In this document: piece by piece, positions 8,738 to 19,987 of the stretch | How positions within the stretch are numbered: position 1 is the first letter of the stretch | Layout of the letters: the number at the start of each line of letters is the position of its first letter | DNA from: Gammaproteobacteria bacterium | GTDB lineage: Bacteria > Pseudomonadota > Gammaproteobacteria > Nevskiales > Nevskiaceae | Length of the DNA stretch: 64,000 nucleotides | Reading direction: 5' to 3' | Assembly (NCBI GenBank): GCA_016182805.1 | Contig: JACPFV010000008.1 | Location: 1 to 64,000 of the forward strand | Position numbers and translations under genes: made by a program | The notes under the pieces: generated by a model | Database searches by the model: none | The model's input: only the letters and a program-made list of their open reading frames with translations | What the model was told of the DNA's origin: nothing

Positions 8738-8769
8738 AATAAAGAAAAGGGCGCGCCCAAGGCGCGCCC
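8738..8769 (-). terminator. Rho-independent terminator of the ABC/DUF4340 operon
   Basis: Perfect 9-bp arms GGGCGCGCC (8749-8757) and GGCGCGCCC (8761-8769) with a 3-base loop. On the minus strand the stem is followed by CTTTTCTTTATT. It lies 27 bp past the stop of the DUF4340 gene and just before mutM, so it ends the four-gene operon upstream. Confidence 0.85.
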
Positions 8770-8795
8770 GATCGGTTCGGCTTGCCGCGAGACCG

Positions 8796-9707
8796 CTATT
8801 TCTTCTCGGCCGGCGCTTCGTCGGGTTTCACCGGTTCCGCTTTTTTCTCCTCGGCCGCCGCCGGCTCTTCCTTCTTCGGCTCCGGCAGCTTCAGCAACTC
8901 GTCCTGCAGCGCCTTGGACAGCACGTAGCGGATGCGCGCGTCCGGCGAATACAGCTTGAACTGCGGGTCGCGCTCGGCGACGACCAGCTTGATCGTGCGG
9001 TCCTTGAGCGTCAGCGTAACCGCGTCGCCGGCGGGAACCTTGGCGTCGGCCTGCTCGTTCCACATGGAGCGCGCGTTCTTCCAGCCGTCGACCACCTTCT
9101 GGACCGCCTCCGGCGTGGCCTTGGCGTCGGCCGGCGACGCGCTCCATTTGCCGTCGTCGCCCTTCGCCAGCGTGAGGCCCGGCGCCTCGATCTTCAGCAG
9201 TTCGCCGTCCTGCGGGACGAGCTGCTTGGCGACGAGATCGGCCCAGTCCTTGTCCAGCGCGGCGCCGGGCGGGTCGTCCACCAGGTACACCTTGTCTCCG
9301 GCCTTGACGTAGCGCCGGTAGTTGAGCGGCTCGACGCCGCCGAAGGCGATGCGCCGGTCGTTGAGCAGGACCTCGTACTGCGACGGGTCCAGCGACAGCT
9401 CCGACAGCTTCACCTGCGCCGCGTCCAGCGTCTGCTTGGTCTCCAGCTCGGCGACGCCCAGCACGGAGTTGATCTCGAAGCCGTCCACCTCGGCGGACAC
9501 CGGTGCCACCAGCTTCCAGCCGCCGTCCTTGCGCTCCAGCTTGATTGTCTCGGCGCCGGGGTGCTCCAGCGCGATGGTGTCGATGGCGGCCGCCTTGAGG
9601 CTGGTCAGCGGCGGGCCCTTCTCTTCCTTCTCCTGGCTGAAGTAGACCGCCACGCCCAGGCCGGCGACGAGCGCGGCCAGTGCCAGATTGAGCTGGGTGC
9701 GGCGCAT
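8796..9707 (-). CDS. DUF4340 domain protein, last gene of the ABC operon
   Basis: 303 aa. One N-terminal membrane anchor (LALAALVAGLGVAVYF) followed by a periplasmic beta-rich DUF4340 domain (TLEHPG-like strands, GGWKLVAPVSAEVDGF, RRYVKAGDKVYLVDD). The C-terminus is a low-complexity KEEPAAAEEKKAEP tail. DUF4340 proteins are usually encoded after GldG-type proteins, as here, and are thought to be part of the same envelope complex. The ATG at 9707 overlaps the upstream stop (TGATG). Confidence 0.85.
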   Translation of the reverse strand: MRRTQLNLALAALVAGLGVAVYFSQEKEEKGPPLTSLKAAAIDTIALEHPGAETIKLERKDGGWKLVAPVSAEVDGFEINSVLGVAELETKQTLDAAQVKLSELSLDPSQYEVLLNDRRIAFGGVEPLNYRRYVKAGDKVYLVDDPPGAALDKDWADLVAKQLVPQDGELLKIEAPGLTLAKGDDGKWSASPADAKATPEAVQKVVDGWKNARSMWNEQADAKVPAGDAVTLTLKDRTIKLVVAERDPQFKLYSPDARIRYVLSKALQDELLKLPEPKKEEPAAAEEKKAEPVKPDEAPAEKK

Positions 9708-11083
9708 CAGCGTCTCCGGCGGACCGCCCAGCGCGCGACGCCGAAGCCGAGCAGCAGCGCGGGCAGCAGGAAGGCGAAGCCGACGTAGATCGAGTACAGG
9801 CCCCAGACCGGCATCACCAGGTCGCGGTCGGGCGCCTTGGGCACGTCGATGTTGAGCTGCGCGTCGCGCGAGGCCAGCCACTGCGCCAGGTTCAGGCCCA
9901 GCAGGCTGTTGCCGAGCTGGCCGAGGTAGGCGTTGGACAGGAAGTCGCTGTCGCCGATCGCCGCCACGCGCTGCGGGCGCGTTTCCTCCTTGGCCGCCCC
10001 GGACTCCGATCCGGGGTCGTCGACCTTGACCTTTGCGTCGCGCGTCAGCGTGACGCCGATGGTCAGCGGGCCCTGCACGTCGCCCTTGGCCTGATCCATT
10101 TGCAGCTCGCCCTCCAGCGGACCGGTTTCGAGCCAGGCCTGGTCCGAGGTCGTCAGCAGCGGCTGCACGGTGTAGCCGGCGTCGGTCTTGTAGGTGAGCG
10201 TACGCACCAGCGGGAACAGCGCGTTCTCCGGGAAATCCTTCGTCACCGGGTTGGGTGGATAGTGCGCGGTGATGTAGACGAAGGGCGGCAGGCCCAGCGC
10301 CGCCGACTCCAGCAGAATGGCGGTGCCGTTCTGCCAGGCGATGCCCAGGGCTTGCGCCACCGGCGCCATCCCCGGCGCGTTCTCCGGGTCGGCCAGCCAC
10401 AGCAGGTTGCCGCCCTTGGCGACGTACTCGGCGACGATCCTGGCCTCGCCTTCGAGCAACTGCCGCGTCGGGCCGGCGATCACCAGCGCCGAGGTGTTGT
10501 CCGGGATGGTCCGGTCCTGCGCCAGGTTCAGCGCGCGCACCTTCAGGCCCTTGTCGCGCAGCAGGCCGGCGAACTGCGCGTAGCCCTGCTGGTCGTTGTC
10601 CTCGATGCCGCGCTCGCCGTGGCCTTCCAGGAACACGACCCAGCGGTCGCCCGAGTACGCCAGGCGCTGCAGCGCGGTGGTCACCGCCTGCTCGGTGGTC
10701 GCCGACAGGTTCTCGCGGCGGCCCTGGTACTCGACGACGACCTCGCCGGCGCGGGAGATGTTGTACTCGCGCACCTTCTGCGGCTGCGCCGACGGGTCGA
10801 CGAACTCGACCGCGATGTCCGGCTTCACGCGGCGGAACTTCTCGAAATCGGACTCGATCGCCTGGCGCTGCTCCGAGCGCGGGTACAGGAACACCAGGAA
10901 CTTCACCGGGTCGGGCATCGCCTCGAGCTGCTTGCGGCTGGCCTCGGTGAGCGTGTTGCGGTTGCCGGCGGTCCAGTCCAGCTCCAGCTTGTGGCGCGTG
11001 GACAGCCAGCCGAGCATCGCCAGCACGGCCAGGAACAGCAGGCCGCTGACAACTTGTTGTACGAGAGTCTGGTTCTTGGTCAT
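9707..11083 (-). CDS. GldG-family ABC transporter auxiliary protein
   Basis: 458 aa. An N-terminal membrane helix (VVSGLLFLAVLAMLGWLS), a large periplasmic GldG/ABC_transp_aux domain (VKFLVFLYPRSEQRQ, VVFLEGHGERGIED, NLLWLADPENAPG) and a C-terminal membrane helix (YSIYVGFAFLLPALLLGFGV). GldG acts with an ABC ATPase and permease in gliding Bacteroidetes; in proteobacteria the substrate of the homologous system is unknown. It starts at ATG 11083, five bases after the permease gene. Confidence 0.88.
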   Translation of the reverse strand: MTKNQTLVQQVVSGLLFLAVLAMLGWLSTRHKLELDWTAGNRNTLTEASRKQLEAMPDPVKFLVFLYPRSEQRQAIESDFEKFRRVKPDIAVEFVDPSAQPQKVREYNISRAGEVVVEYQGRRENLSATTEQAVTTALQRLAYSGDRWVVFLEGHGERGIEDNDQQGYAQFAGLLRDKGLKVRALNLAQDRTIPDNTSALVIAGPTRQLLEGEARIVAEYVAKGGNLLWLADPENAPGMAPVAQALGIAWQNGTAILLESAALGLPPFVYITAHYPPNPVTKDFPENALFPLVRTLTYKTDAGYTVQPLLTTSDQAWLETGPLEGELQMDQAKGDVQGPLTIGVTLTRDAKVKVDDPGSESGAAKEETRPQRVAAIGDSDFLSNAYLGQLGNSLLGLNLAQWLASRDAQLNIDVPKAPDRDLVMPVWGLYSIYVGFAFLLPALLLGFGVARWAVRRRR

Positions 11084-11088
11084 GGCGG

Positions 11089-11832
11089 TCAGTTGCGTTC
11101 CAGGTCCAGGCGCTGCACGGTCAGCCACAGGAACAGGGCCGTGAACAGCAGGTAGTAGACGACGTCGGACGAGTCGAACAGGCCGCGGCGCAGGTCCTCG
11201 TAGTGGCCGATCAGGGACAGGTAGCCGAACACCTCCGCGAACGGGATGTCCTGGTACGACAGGATCTGGATCAGCCACACCAGCAGCAGCAGGCCGAAGC
11301 TGCCGACCGCGGCGATGGTCGGCTCGCGCGTCAGCGAGGACACGAACAGGCCGGCGGCGCCGAAGGCCAGCATGATGAGGAACACGCCCAAGAGGCCCGC
11401 GCCGATGCGGCCCAGGTCCAGGTCGGTGCCCGGCAGCAGCGACAGCGGCATCGCCGCGAGCAGCGCCAGCAGCGCCAGCATGAAGCCGACCAGGCCCAGG
11501 TACTTGCCCAGGACGACCTCGGTCAGCGAGGCCGGCGAGGACAGCAGCAGCGTCAGGCTGCCGCTCTTGCGCTCCTCCGAGAACAGCCGCATGGTCATCA
11601 GCGGCATCACCAGCAGCAGCACGATGGTGGCGAAGCCGTACAGCGCCCCGCCCATGTAGTCGGCCACGCCGGTGAACTGGTCGCCGTACTCCGCGTTGCG
11701 TGCGTAGTCGATCAGCAGGTTGATGAACACGAAGCCCAGGATCAGCTGGACCACGGCCAGCACCGCCCAGGCCAGCGGCGACACGAAGATGCGCTTCAGC
11801 TCGTGACGCGCGATGACAAATACGTTGCTCAT
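11089..11832 (-). CDS. ABC-2 type permease (GldF-like)
   Basis: 247 aa with six predicted membrane segments and the ABC-2 permease pattern: an N-terminal amphipathic ELKRIFVSPLAW, then FSEERKSGSLTLLLSSP, the family's coupling segment. Forms the membrane channel with the ATPase encoded immediately upstream, whose stop overlaps this ATG by 4 bp. Confidence 0.9.
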   Translation of the reverse strand: MSNVFVIARHELKRIFVSPLAWAVLAVVQLILGFVFINLLIDYARNAEYGDQFTGVADYMGGALYGFATIVLLLVMPLMTMRLFSEERKSGSLTLLLSSPASLTEVVLGKYLGLVGFMLALLALLAAMPLSLLPGTDLDLGRIGAGLLGVFLIMLAFGAAGLFVSSLTREPTIAAVGSFGLLLLVWLIQILSYQDIPFAEVFGYLSLIGHYEDLRRGLFDSSDVVYYLLFTALFLWLTVQRLDLERN

Positions 11833-12797
11833 GCGGCTTTCGCCTCCCCCATCGTTTCGTTGCGCGGCTCCTCGCCCGAGGTCAGCTCCACGAACATCTC
11901 TTCCAGCGTCTTCTGCACGGCGCGCAGCTCGATCAGGCCCCAGCCGCCGCGCACCGCGGCCTCGGCGATCGCCTCGCGCGGGTCGGCGCCGGCGGCCACG
12001 CCCAGGCGCCAGCGGCCCTCGCCCAGCTCCTCGACGCGGGCCACGCCCGGCAGCGCCGCCAGCTCCGCGGCCTGCGGCGCGCGGCGCAGGCGCACGGCCA
12101 CGCTGTCGAAGCGCATGTCCTGCGACACGACGTCGTCGAACACGACGCGGCCGCGGTTGACGATCATCACGCGCTGGCAGGTCGCCTGGATCTCCGGAAG
12201 GATGTGGCTGGACAGGATCACCGAGTGCGACCGGCCCAGTTCGGCGATGAGGCCGCGGATCTCGCGGATCTGGATCGGGTCCAGGCCCACGGTCGGCTCG
12301 TCCAGGATCACGACCGGCGGCCGGTGGATGATGGCCTGCGCCAGGCCGACGCGCTGCTGGTAGCCCTTGGACAGGTTGCCGATGACGCGGCCGGAGACGC
12401 CGGTGAGGCCGCAGGCCTGCTTGGCCTGCGCCGCCGCGGCGGCGCGTGCCGCGCGCGGGATGCCGTGCAGGCCGGCGCAGAACGCCAGGTACTCGTCCAC
12501 GGTCAGCTCCGGATACAGCGGCGGCTGCTCCGGCAGGTAGCCCAGGTGGCGCTTGGCCAGGTTCGGGTTCTCGCGCAGGCTCACGCCCTTGATGCGGACT
12601 TCGCCGGCGGTCGGCGCCAGGCAGCCGGCCAGCATCTTGAGCGTAGTGGACTTGCCGGCGCCGTTCGGCCCCAGCAGGCCCAGGATCTCGCCCTTGCGCA
12701 GGGTCAGGTTCAGGTCGGCCACGGCCAGCGTCGGGCCGTAGCGGCGCGACAGGTGGCGCGCTTCGATCAGCGTTTCGTTGCGGATTTCGCTTTCCAT
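11829..12797 (-). CDS. ABC transporter ATP-binding protein (GldA-like)
   Basis: 322 aa. Walker A GPNGAGKST, signature LSKGYQQRVGLAQA, Walker B VVILDEPTVGLD and switch His in SVILSSHIL are intact. A C-terminal extension after residue 225 is typical of GldA-type ATPases. First gene of the operon GldA-GldF-GldG-DUF4340, which together should form an ATP-driven envelope machine of unknown cargo. Confidence 0.93.
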   Translation of the reverse strand: MESEIRNETLIEARHLSRRYGPTLAVADLNLTLRKGEILGLLGPNGAGKSTTLKMLAGCLAPTAGEVRIKGVSLRENPNLAKRHLGYLPEQPPLYPELTVDEYLAFCAGLHGIPRAARAAAAAQAKQACGLTGVSGRVIGNLSKGYQQRVGLAQAIIHRPPVVILDEPTVGLDPIQIREIRGLIAELGRSHSVILSSHILPEIQATCQRVMIVNRGRVVFDDVVSQDMRFDSVAVRLRRAPQAAELAALPGVARVEELGEGRWRLGVAAGADPREAIAEAAVRGGWGLIELRAVQKTLEEMFVELTSGEEPRNETMGEAKAA

Positions 12798-12907
12798 GAT
12801 TCTCTTTCTGGTGGGCGGGAAGCGCGCGGTACGACAGTGCTCGGCGCGCGGAGTTCCCGGCGGCCGCGAATTTTACGAAACGGGGCCGATCCCGCAAGCT
12901 AGCGCAA

Positions 12908-13569
12908 ATGTCCCCGCAACTTTATCTCGCGTCCCGCTCGCCGCGCCGGCAGGAGCTGCTGCTCCAGCTCGGCCTGCGCTTCGAAACCGTGCCGGCGGAC
13001 GTGGTCGAGCGGCCGCGGCCGGGGCAGGACGCACGCGAGTATGCGCTCGAAACCGCCCTGGCCAAGGCGCGCGCCGCGCGCCTGCCGGCCGCAGCGACCG
13101 CGCCGGTGCTGGGCGCCGACACTGACGTCGTGGTGGACGGGCAAATCCTGGGCAAGCCCGCCGGCCGCGAGGCGGCGGTGGCGATGCTGCTGCGTCTGGC
13201 CGGCCGCCGCCATGAAGTCGTGAGCGCCGTGGCGGTGGTGCGGGGCGCGCAGGTCGAAACCGCACTGTCGATTACCGAGGTCGAGTTCGGCCCGATCGCG
13301 CGCGGCGAGGCCGCGGCGTACTGGGCCACCGGCGAACCGGCCGACAAGGCCGGCGCCTACGCGATCCAGGGCCTGGGCGCGCGCTTCGTGCGCAGCATTT
13401 CCGGCAGCTACAGCGGCGTGGTCGGCCTGCCCCTGTACGAAACCGGCGCGTTGCTCGCACGCTTCGGCATCGAGGTCCTTTCCCCGACTCCCGACTCCGC
13501 AGCGTCGGGCGTGAGTGCCGGCGGCACGCTTCAAATGGGTTCGCCGGCCCGACCCTCGACCCCCGAAAA

Positions 13570-13573
<4 letters not shown>
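12908..13573 (+). CDS. maf: Maf-family nucleoside triphosphate pyrophosphatase
   Basis: 221 aa. Housecleaning enzyme that hydrolyses non-canonical or excess dTTP/UTP (YhdE type). The motifs LASRSPRRQELL, GADTDVVVDGQILGKP and YAIQGLGARFVRSISGSYSGVVGLPLYE are present. The C-terminus extends about 20 residues beyond the usual end before its stop overlaps the rng ATG (ATGA), so the maf-rng pair is coupled as in other gammaproteobacteria. Confidence 0.93.
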
Positions 13574-15075
<1,502 letters not shown>

Positions 15076-15267
15076 GAGCCCGTTATGCCGTTGTCGACCA
15101 CTGCGACGCCCCTGGGAAGGCCCAGGGGCGTCCCTGCGGGTGGCGCCCCCAAGCGCGCCATGCGTTGTTGCTCGGGTCCTTGCATAGAGTCTATGCGGCG
15201 TCCCTCGCGCCTAGCCTGGCGCGCTTGGGGGCAGCCACGCAGCGACCGGCAACGGCATAACGGGCTC
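15076..15267. repeat. 192-bp nested palindromic element between rng and yhdP
   Basis: It starts the base after the rng stop and ends 5 bp before the yhdP ATG. Outer arms: perfect 18-bp inverted repeat, 15076-15093 with 15250-15267. Inside it lies a perfect 12-bp hairpin (15105-15116 with 15121-15132, loop AAGG). A second long stem pairs 15145-15160 with 15217-15232 (16 bp perfect, continued by 5 bp after a bulge). At its tip is a small GCATAG/CTATGC hairpin (15182-15196). The whole folds as a branched, cloverleaf-like structure. It could be a non-autonomous palindromic repeat (MITE/REP class) or a structured RNA in the rng-yhdP transcript. Confidence 0.85.
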
Positions 15268-15271
15268 TAAA

Positions 15272-18200
15272 ATGGAACGCAGCCGCCGCCGCCTCTGGAC
15301 CCGCCTCATCACCGCGACCGCCATCCTCATGGTGGCGGCCGCGGTGCTGTCCGGCCTGTTCCAGATCGCGGTGCTGGCGGTGCCCGGCTACCGCCAGGAC
15401 CTGGCGGGCTGGGTCAGCCGCCTGGCCGGCCGGCCGGTGCGCATCGGCACCCTGGCCCTGACCTGGCGCGGCTACTACCCCAGCCTGGACCTGGGGCAAG
15501 TCGAGATCCGCAGCCCGGACGACCGGCGCACCGTGCTGGTGCTGGAGCGCGTCCGCCTGGGCCTGGGCTTCACGCGCCTGGTCGCCGGCGACTTCACGCC
15601 GCGGCGCCTGGAGCTGAGCGGCATCGCGCTGCGCGCGCGCCTGGATCGCGACGGGCGCTTTCACCTGCTCGGCCTGGACGAGGCGGGCGGGCCGGACGCC
15701 GATTTCGCCGAGGCCCTGGCGCAGCTCGAGCGCTTCAGCCGCGTGCAAGTCCTGCGCTGCACCCTGGAGCTGCGCGACGAGCGGCGCGACGGCGAGACGC
15801 AGCTCTACACCCTGACCGAGGCCGCGCTGGAAAGCGGCCTGCTCGGCCGCGAGTTCGAGGCGGAGCTGCGCCTGCCGTCGGCGTTGGGCGAGACCCTGCG
15901 CCTGGACGCGGATTTCACCGGCGCGCTGCCGCGCTGGGAAACCTGGGACGGGAGCTACCGCGCCGAGCTGCGGCGCCTGGCCGGCGCGGGCTGGCTGCGC
16001 CCCTGGCTCGCGCCGGGCGCGCACGTGGAAGTCGAGGACGCCGTCCTGCGCAGCCAGGGCCGTTTTGCCGCCGGGCGGCTCGAGGACGCCTGGCTGAGCC
16101 TGTCCGCGCGCGCCATCCGCGCGCAGCGCGCCGGCCACGGCGCCGAGCTGCGCCGCCTGGCGGCCTGGGCGCAGCTGCGCCGGCAGGAGCCGGGCTGGGA
16201 GCTGACGCTGCAGCGCCTGTCGGCCGAGGGCGCGCAGGGTTCCTGGCCGGAGATCCGCGGCCGCGCCGGCTTCGAGCTGGCGGATGGGCATCCGCGCGCG
16301 CTCGACGCCGAGCTGAGCCACCTGCCGCTGCACGACCTCGCGCCCTGGCTGGCGATCCTGCGCACGCCGTCCTGGCTGTCCGACCTGCACGACGTGTCCG
16401 GCCTGGTGCGCGGCCTGCGCCTGCGCTGGACGCCGGGGGCCGCGCCGCCGCTGGCGGTGCGCGCGGAATTCGACGGCCTGCGCCTGCCGGCGGCGGGCCG
16501 CCGCGTCGGCTTCGACGGCCTGTCCGGCAACTTCGCCGTCGACGAGACCGGCGGCCGCCTGGTGCTCGAGGAGCGGCCGCTGCAACTGGAGCTGCCGGAC
16601 GCGATGAGCGAGGCCGTCGCCTTCGATCGCCTGTCGGCCGAGGCGCAGTGGCGGCAGGACGAGCAGGGCTGGAGCGTGGTGGCGCCGCGCCTGGCCTTCG
16701 CCGTGGCCGGCGCCGAAGGCCAGGCGCAGTTCGAGCTGCGTCTGCCGCCGGAGCGCTCGCCCGAGCTGAAGCTGCACGCGCAGTTCGCCGCCGCCGACGC
16801 CACGCGCCTGAAGCGCTACATGCCGCGCCGCTGGGGCGAGGGCCTGCGCGGCTGGCTGGACCGCGCGATCCGCGCCGCGCGCGTGCCCCGGGGCGAACTG
16901 GCGATCGAGGGCGCGCTGCACGACTTTCCGTTCCGGGACAAGCCGGGCCGCTTCGCCCTGGACCTGGAGGTGGCCGACGCCGAGCTGGCGTTCTCGCCGG
17001 ACTGGCCGGCGATCCTGGGCCTGCACGCGCAGCTCGCCTTCCGCGGCAACAGCCTGACCATCGCCGGCGACGCCGGCACCCTGGCCGGCACCTCGATCCA
17101 GGCGGTGAGTGCGCGCTTCGCCGACTTCGCCGAGGCGCGCCTGGAGATCGACGGTCGGGTCGCCGGCGAGCTGCCGCAGTACTACGAGGTGCTGCGCGCG
17201 AGCCCGCTCGCCGCGCGCTTCGCCGGCCTCACCGAGCACAGCAGCGGCGCCGGGCCGGCGCGGGTGGACCTGCACCTGGACATCCCGCTGCACGACGCCC
17301 ACAAGACCGCGACGCGCGGCAGCGTGAGCCTGGACCAGGTCGAGCTGCGCTACGGCGCGCTCGACGAGCCGCTGCGCGCGATCCGCGGCGTACTGGCGTT
17401 CGACGACCACGGCGTCACCGCCGAGCGCATCGGCGGGCGCTTCCACGAGCTGGAGCTGGTCGGCCGCATGAGCGCGCAGGACGGCGTGAGCACGCTGGAC
17501 GCGGATTTCGAGTTCGCGCCCAAGGCCGGCGGCGAGGGCGCGAGCGGCCTGGTCCCGGCCTGGCTGCGCCGCGCGCTGTCGGGCAAGAGCCGCTGGCAGG
17601 CGCGGATGGCCTTCGGCGGCGCGGCGGCCGGGGGCCTGCTGCTCTCCTCCGAGCTGGAAGGCACCGCCATCGCCCTGCCGGCGCCGCTCAACAAGCCGGC
17701 GGAGGCGGTGAGCCCGCTGCGCCTGCGTTTTCTCACCGACGACAAGTCGCCGCTGCGGCTGGCGGTCGACTACGAGCTGCGCCTGGGCGCCGACCTGCGC
17801 TTCGCGGCCGCGCGCGGCGGCGGACTGACGCTGGCGCGCGGGGCGCTGCGCCTGGGGCCCGGCGAGCCGCCCGCGGCACAGGGGCCGGGGCTGGTGCTGT
17901 CCGGCAGCGTGCCGCAGCTCGATCTGTTTGCCTGGTCGGCCGCTCTGCGCGGTGCCGGCCTGGAGCAGCAGGCCGGCGCGCTCAAGCACGCCGAACTGCG
18001 CGCCAACCTCACCCTGCTCGGCGACTACGCCCTGCGCGACAGCGCCCTGGTCCTGGACCCGGTGCCTTCGGGCTGGCGCATCCAGCTTTCCGGTGCCGGC
18101 GCCGAGGGCGAGCTGAACTGGCGCGACCCCGGCGCCAAGGCCGGCGGCCCGGCGCTCAGCGCGCGGCTGGCGCGGCTGGCGCTGGACCATCGCGGCCTGG

Positions 18201-19060
18201 CGGAGGAGGCGGGCGCGGCCGAGGGCGCGCCGCTGCACCCGGGCGAGCTGCCGACGCTGGACCTGGAGGTCGGCCGCCTCACCATCGGCAAGACCGAGCT
18301 GGGCCGCGTCGCGGTGCTGACGCAGCGCATCGCCGACGGCCAGAAGCTGCTGGCGCTGCGCGCCGGCGGCGGCATCGCCACGCTGGAGGGCAGCGGCGCC
18401 TGGACCCGGGCGCAAGGCAAGTCCGCCGCCGAGTTCGATTTCGACCTCGCCAGCAGCGACATCGCCGGGTTGCTGCGCTCGTTCGGCTTTGCGCCCAACC
18501 TCGACGCGAAACAAAGCCGCGTGCGCGCCAGCCTGGCCTGGACGCCGGCGGCGGCCGGCGTGTCCTGGACCCAGGCGCGCGGCAGCGTCGACCTGGAATT
18601 CGGCAACGGCCAGTTGCGCGCGGTGGAGCCGGGCGCCGGCCGCGTGCTGGGCCTGATCAACTTCTACGCGCTGCCGCGCCGGCTGTCGCTCAACTTCCGC
18701 GACGTGGTGTCCAAGGGCCTGGGCTTCGACCGCATCCAGGGCCGCTTCCAGCTCGCCGACGGCAACGCCATGACCGACAAGATCGACATCGCCGCGCCGT
18801 CGCTGCGCATGGAGATGCGCGGCCGCATCGGCCTGGCCGCGCGCGACTACGACCAGTTCGTGCGCGTCTATCCCGACGTTTCCGCCGGCGTCACGCTGGG
18901 CGCCGCGCTGCTCGGCGGCCCGGCGCTGGGCGCCATCGCCCTGGTCGCGCAGGAAGTGCTGAACAAGCCGCTGGACCAGGCCACGCAGCTTTTCTACCGC
19001 CTCACCGGCAGCTGGGACAACCCAAAGCTGGAGCCGGTGCGCAACGGCAATTCCGGATGA
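15272..19060 (+). CDS. yhdP: YhdP family AsmA-like phospholipid-transport protein
   Basis: 1262 aa. One N-terminal membrane helix (ITATAILMVAAAVLSGLFQIAVLAV) anchors a very long periplasmic beta-strand repeat region of the AsmA/TamB/YhdP type. The conserved C-terminal block NFRDVVSKGLGFDRIQGRF and MRGRIGLAARDYDQ is present. In E. coli YhdP bridges the inner and outer membranes and carries phospholipids outwards, redundantly with TamB and YdbH. The length matches E. coli YhdP, and the position between rng and tldD is conserved. Confidence 0.95.
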   Translation: MERSRRRLWTRLITATAILMVAAAVLSGLFQIAVLAVPGYRQDLAGWVSRLAGRPVRIGTLALTWRGYYPSLDLGQVEIRSPDDRRTVLVLERVRLGLGFTRLVAGDFTPRRLELSGIALRARLDRDGRFHLLGLDEAGGPDADFAEALAQLERFSRVQVLRCTLELRDERRDGETQLYTLTEAALESGLLGREFEAELRLPSALGETLRLDADFTGALPRWETWDGSYRAELRRLAGAGWLRPWLAPGAHVEVEDAVLRSQGRFAAGRLEDAWLSLSARAIRAQRAGHGAELRRLAAWAQLRRQEPGWELTLQRLSAEGAQGSWPEIRGRAGFELADGHPRALDAELSHLPLHDLAPWLAILRTPSWLSDLHDVSGLVRGLRLRWTPGAAPPLAVRAEFDGLRLPAAGRRVGFDGLSGNFAVDETGGRLVLEERPLQLELPDAMSEAVAFDRLSAEAQWRQDEQGWSVVAPRLAFAVAGAEGQAQFELRLPPERSPELKLHAQFAAADATRLKRYMPRRWGEGLRGWLDRAIRAARVPRGELAIEGALHDFPFRDKPGRFALDLEVADAELAFSPDWPAILGLHAQLAFRGNSLTIAGDAGTLAGTSIQAVSARFADFAEARLEIDGRVAGELPQYYEVLRASPLAARFAGLTEHSSGAGPARVDLHLDIPLHDAHKTATRGSVSLDQVELRYGALDEPLRAIRGVLAFDDHGVTAERIGGRFHELELVGRMSAQDGVSTLDADFEFAPKAGGEGASGLVPAWLRRALSGKSRWQARMAFGGAAAGGLLLSSELEGTAIALPAPLNKPAEAVSPLRLRFLTDDKSPLRLAVDYELRLGADLRFAAARGGGLTLARGALRLGPGEPPAAQGPGLVLSGSVPQLDLFAWSAALRGAGLEQQAGALKHAELRANLTLLGDYALRDSALVLDPVPSGWRIQLSGAGAEGELNWRDPGAKAGGPALSARLARLALDHRGLAEEAGAAEGAPLHPGELPTLDLEVGRLTIGKTELGRVAVLTQRIADGQKLLALRAGGGIATLEGSGAWTRAQGKSAAEFDFDLASSDIAGLLRSFGFAPNLDAKQSRVRASLAWTPAAAGVSWTQARGSVDLEFGNGQLRAVEPGAGRVLGLINFYALPRRLSLNFRDVVSKGLGFDRIQGRFQLADGNAMTDKIDIAAPSLRMEMRGRIGLAARDYDQFVRVYPDVSAGVTLGAALLGGPALGAIALVAQEVLNKPLDQATQLFYRLTGSWDNPKLEPVRNGNSG

Positions 19061-19067
19061 GATCGCC

Positions 19068-19922
19068 ATGACCGCCGCCGTCATCCAGATGTGCTCGCAG
19101 GACTCGGTCGGCGCCAACCTGGCCGCCGCCGGCCGCCTGCTGCAACAGGCCGCCGGGCGCGGCGCGCGGCTTGCCGTGCTGCCGGAGAACTTCGCCTACA
19201 TGGGCGTGCGCGAGGCCGACAAGCTGGCGCAGGCCGAGCTGGAAGGCGCCGGGCCGATCCAGGACTTCCTGCGCGCCGCGGCGCAGCGCCTTGCCCTGTG
19301 GGTCGTCGCCGGCACCATCCCCCTGAAGGCGACGCCGCAGGACACGCGCGTGCGCGCCGCCTGCGTGGTCTACGACGCGCACGGCGAGCGCGTGGTGCGC
19401 TACGACAAGATGCACCTGTTCGACGTCGAGGTGCCGGCGATGGCCCGGCACCACGGCGACGCGACCGGCGCCGGGGGCGGCGAGCGCTACCAGGAGTCCG
19501 CCATCATCGAGCCGGGCGCCGACGCCGCGGTCGTCGTCGCCACGCCGGTCGGCCGGCTGGGCCTGTCGGTGTGCTACGACCTGCGTTTTCCCGAGCTGTA
19601 CCGCCGCCTGGCCGAGGCCGGCGCCGAGCTGCTGGCCGTGCCCTCCGCCTTCACCCGCCGCACCGGCGAGGCGCACTGGGAGGTGCTGCTGCGCGCCCGC
19701 GCCATCGAGAACCAGTGCTACGTGCTGGCGCCCAACCAGTCCGGCACCCATCCCGGCGGGCGCCAGACCTGGGGCCACAGCCTGATCGCCGACCCCTGGG
19801 GGCAGGTGCTGGCGCAGTGCGAAAGCGGCGAAGGCGTCGCCGTCGCCGAGATTTCGCAGGACCGCCTGCACCAGTTGCGCCAGTCCTTCCCGGTCCTCAC
19901 GCATCGGCGGATCCGGACATAA
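19068..19922 (+). CDS. Carbon-nitrogen hydrolase (Nit1/Nit2-type amidase)
   Basis: 284 aa nitrilase-superfamily enzyme. The catalytic triad is visible: Glu in [10 protein letters not shown], Lys in [11 protein letters not shown], Cys in [14 protein letters not shown]. The closest functional class is the deaminated-glutathione/omega-amidase repair group; the exact substrate is not determined by sequence. It starts 7 bp after yhdP and precedes tldD, as in many gammaproteobacteria. Confidence 0.9.
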   Translation: MTAAVIQMCSQDSVGANLAAAGRLLQQAAGRGARLAVLPENFAYMGVREADKLAQAELEGAGPIQDFLRAAAQRLALWVVAGTIPLKATPQDTRVRAACVVYDAHGERVVRYDKMHLFDVEVPAMARHHGDATGAGGGERYQESAIIEPGADAAVVVATPVGRLGLSVCYDLRFPELYRRLAEAGAELLAVPSAFTRRTGEAHWEVLLRARAIENQCYVLAPNQSGTHPGGRQTWGHSLIADPWGQVLAQCESGEGVAVAEISQDRLHQLRQSFPVLTHRRIRT

Positions 19923-19932
19923 ACCGATTTCG

Positions 19933-19987
19933 CACGGAGACACCGGAGGAAGAAAAGCAGAGAATGATTTTTCTTCGTGGCTCCGTG
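19933..19987. repeat. Imperfect hairpin element between nit and tldD
   Basis: CACGGAG (19933-19939) pairs with CTCCGTG (19981-19987), and inside them GAAGAAAA pairs with TTTTCTTC. The stretch is much more A+T-rich than the genes on either side. It has the make-up of small dispersed inverted-repeat elements built on CACGGAG / CTCCGTG ends. It lies directly upstream of tldD and could affect its expression. Confidence 0.6.

Noticed and set aside
15191-19117. 1308-codon open frame antisense to yhdP
   Set aside because: Its translation is low-complexity Arg/Ala/Gln/Gly, typical of the strand opposite a GC-rich gene. YhdP on the plus strand has a membrane anchor and family motifs.
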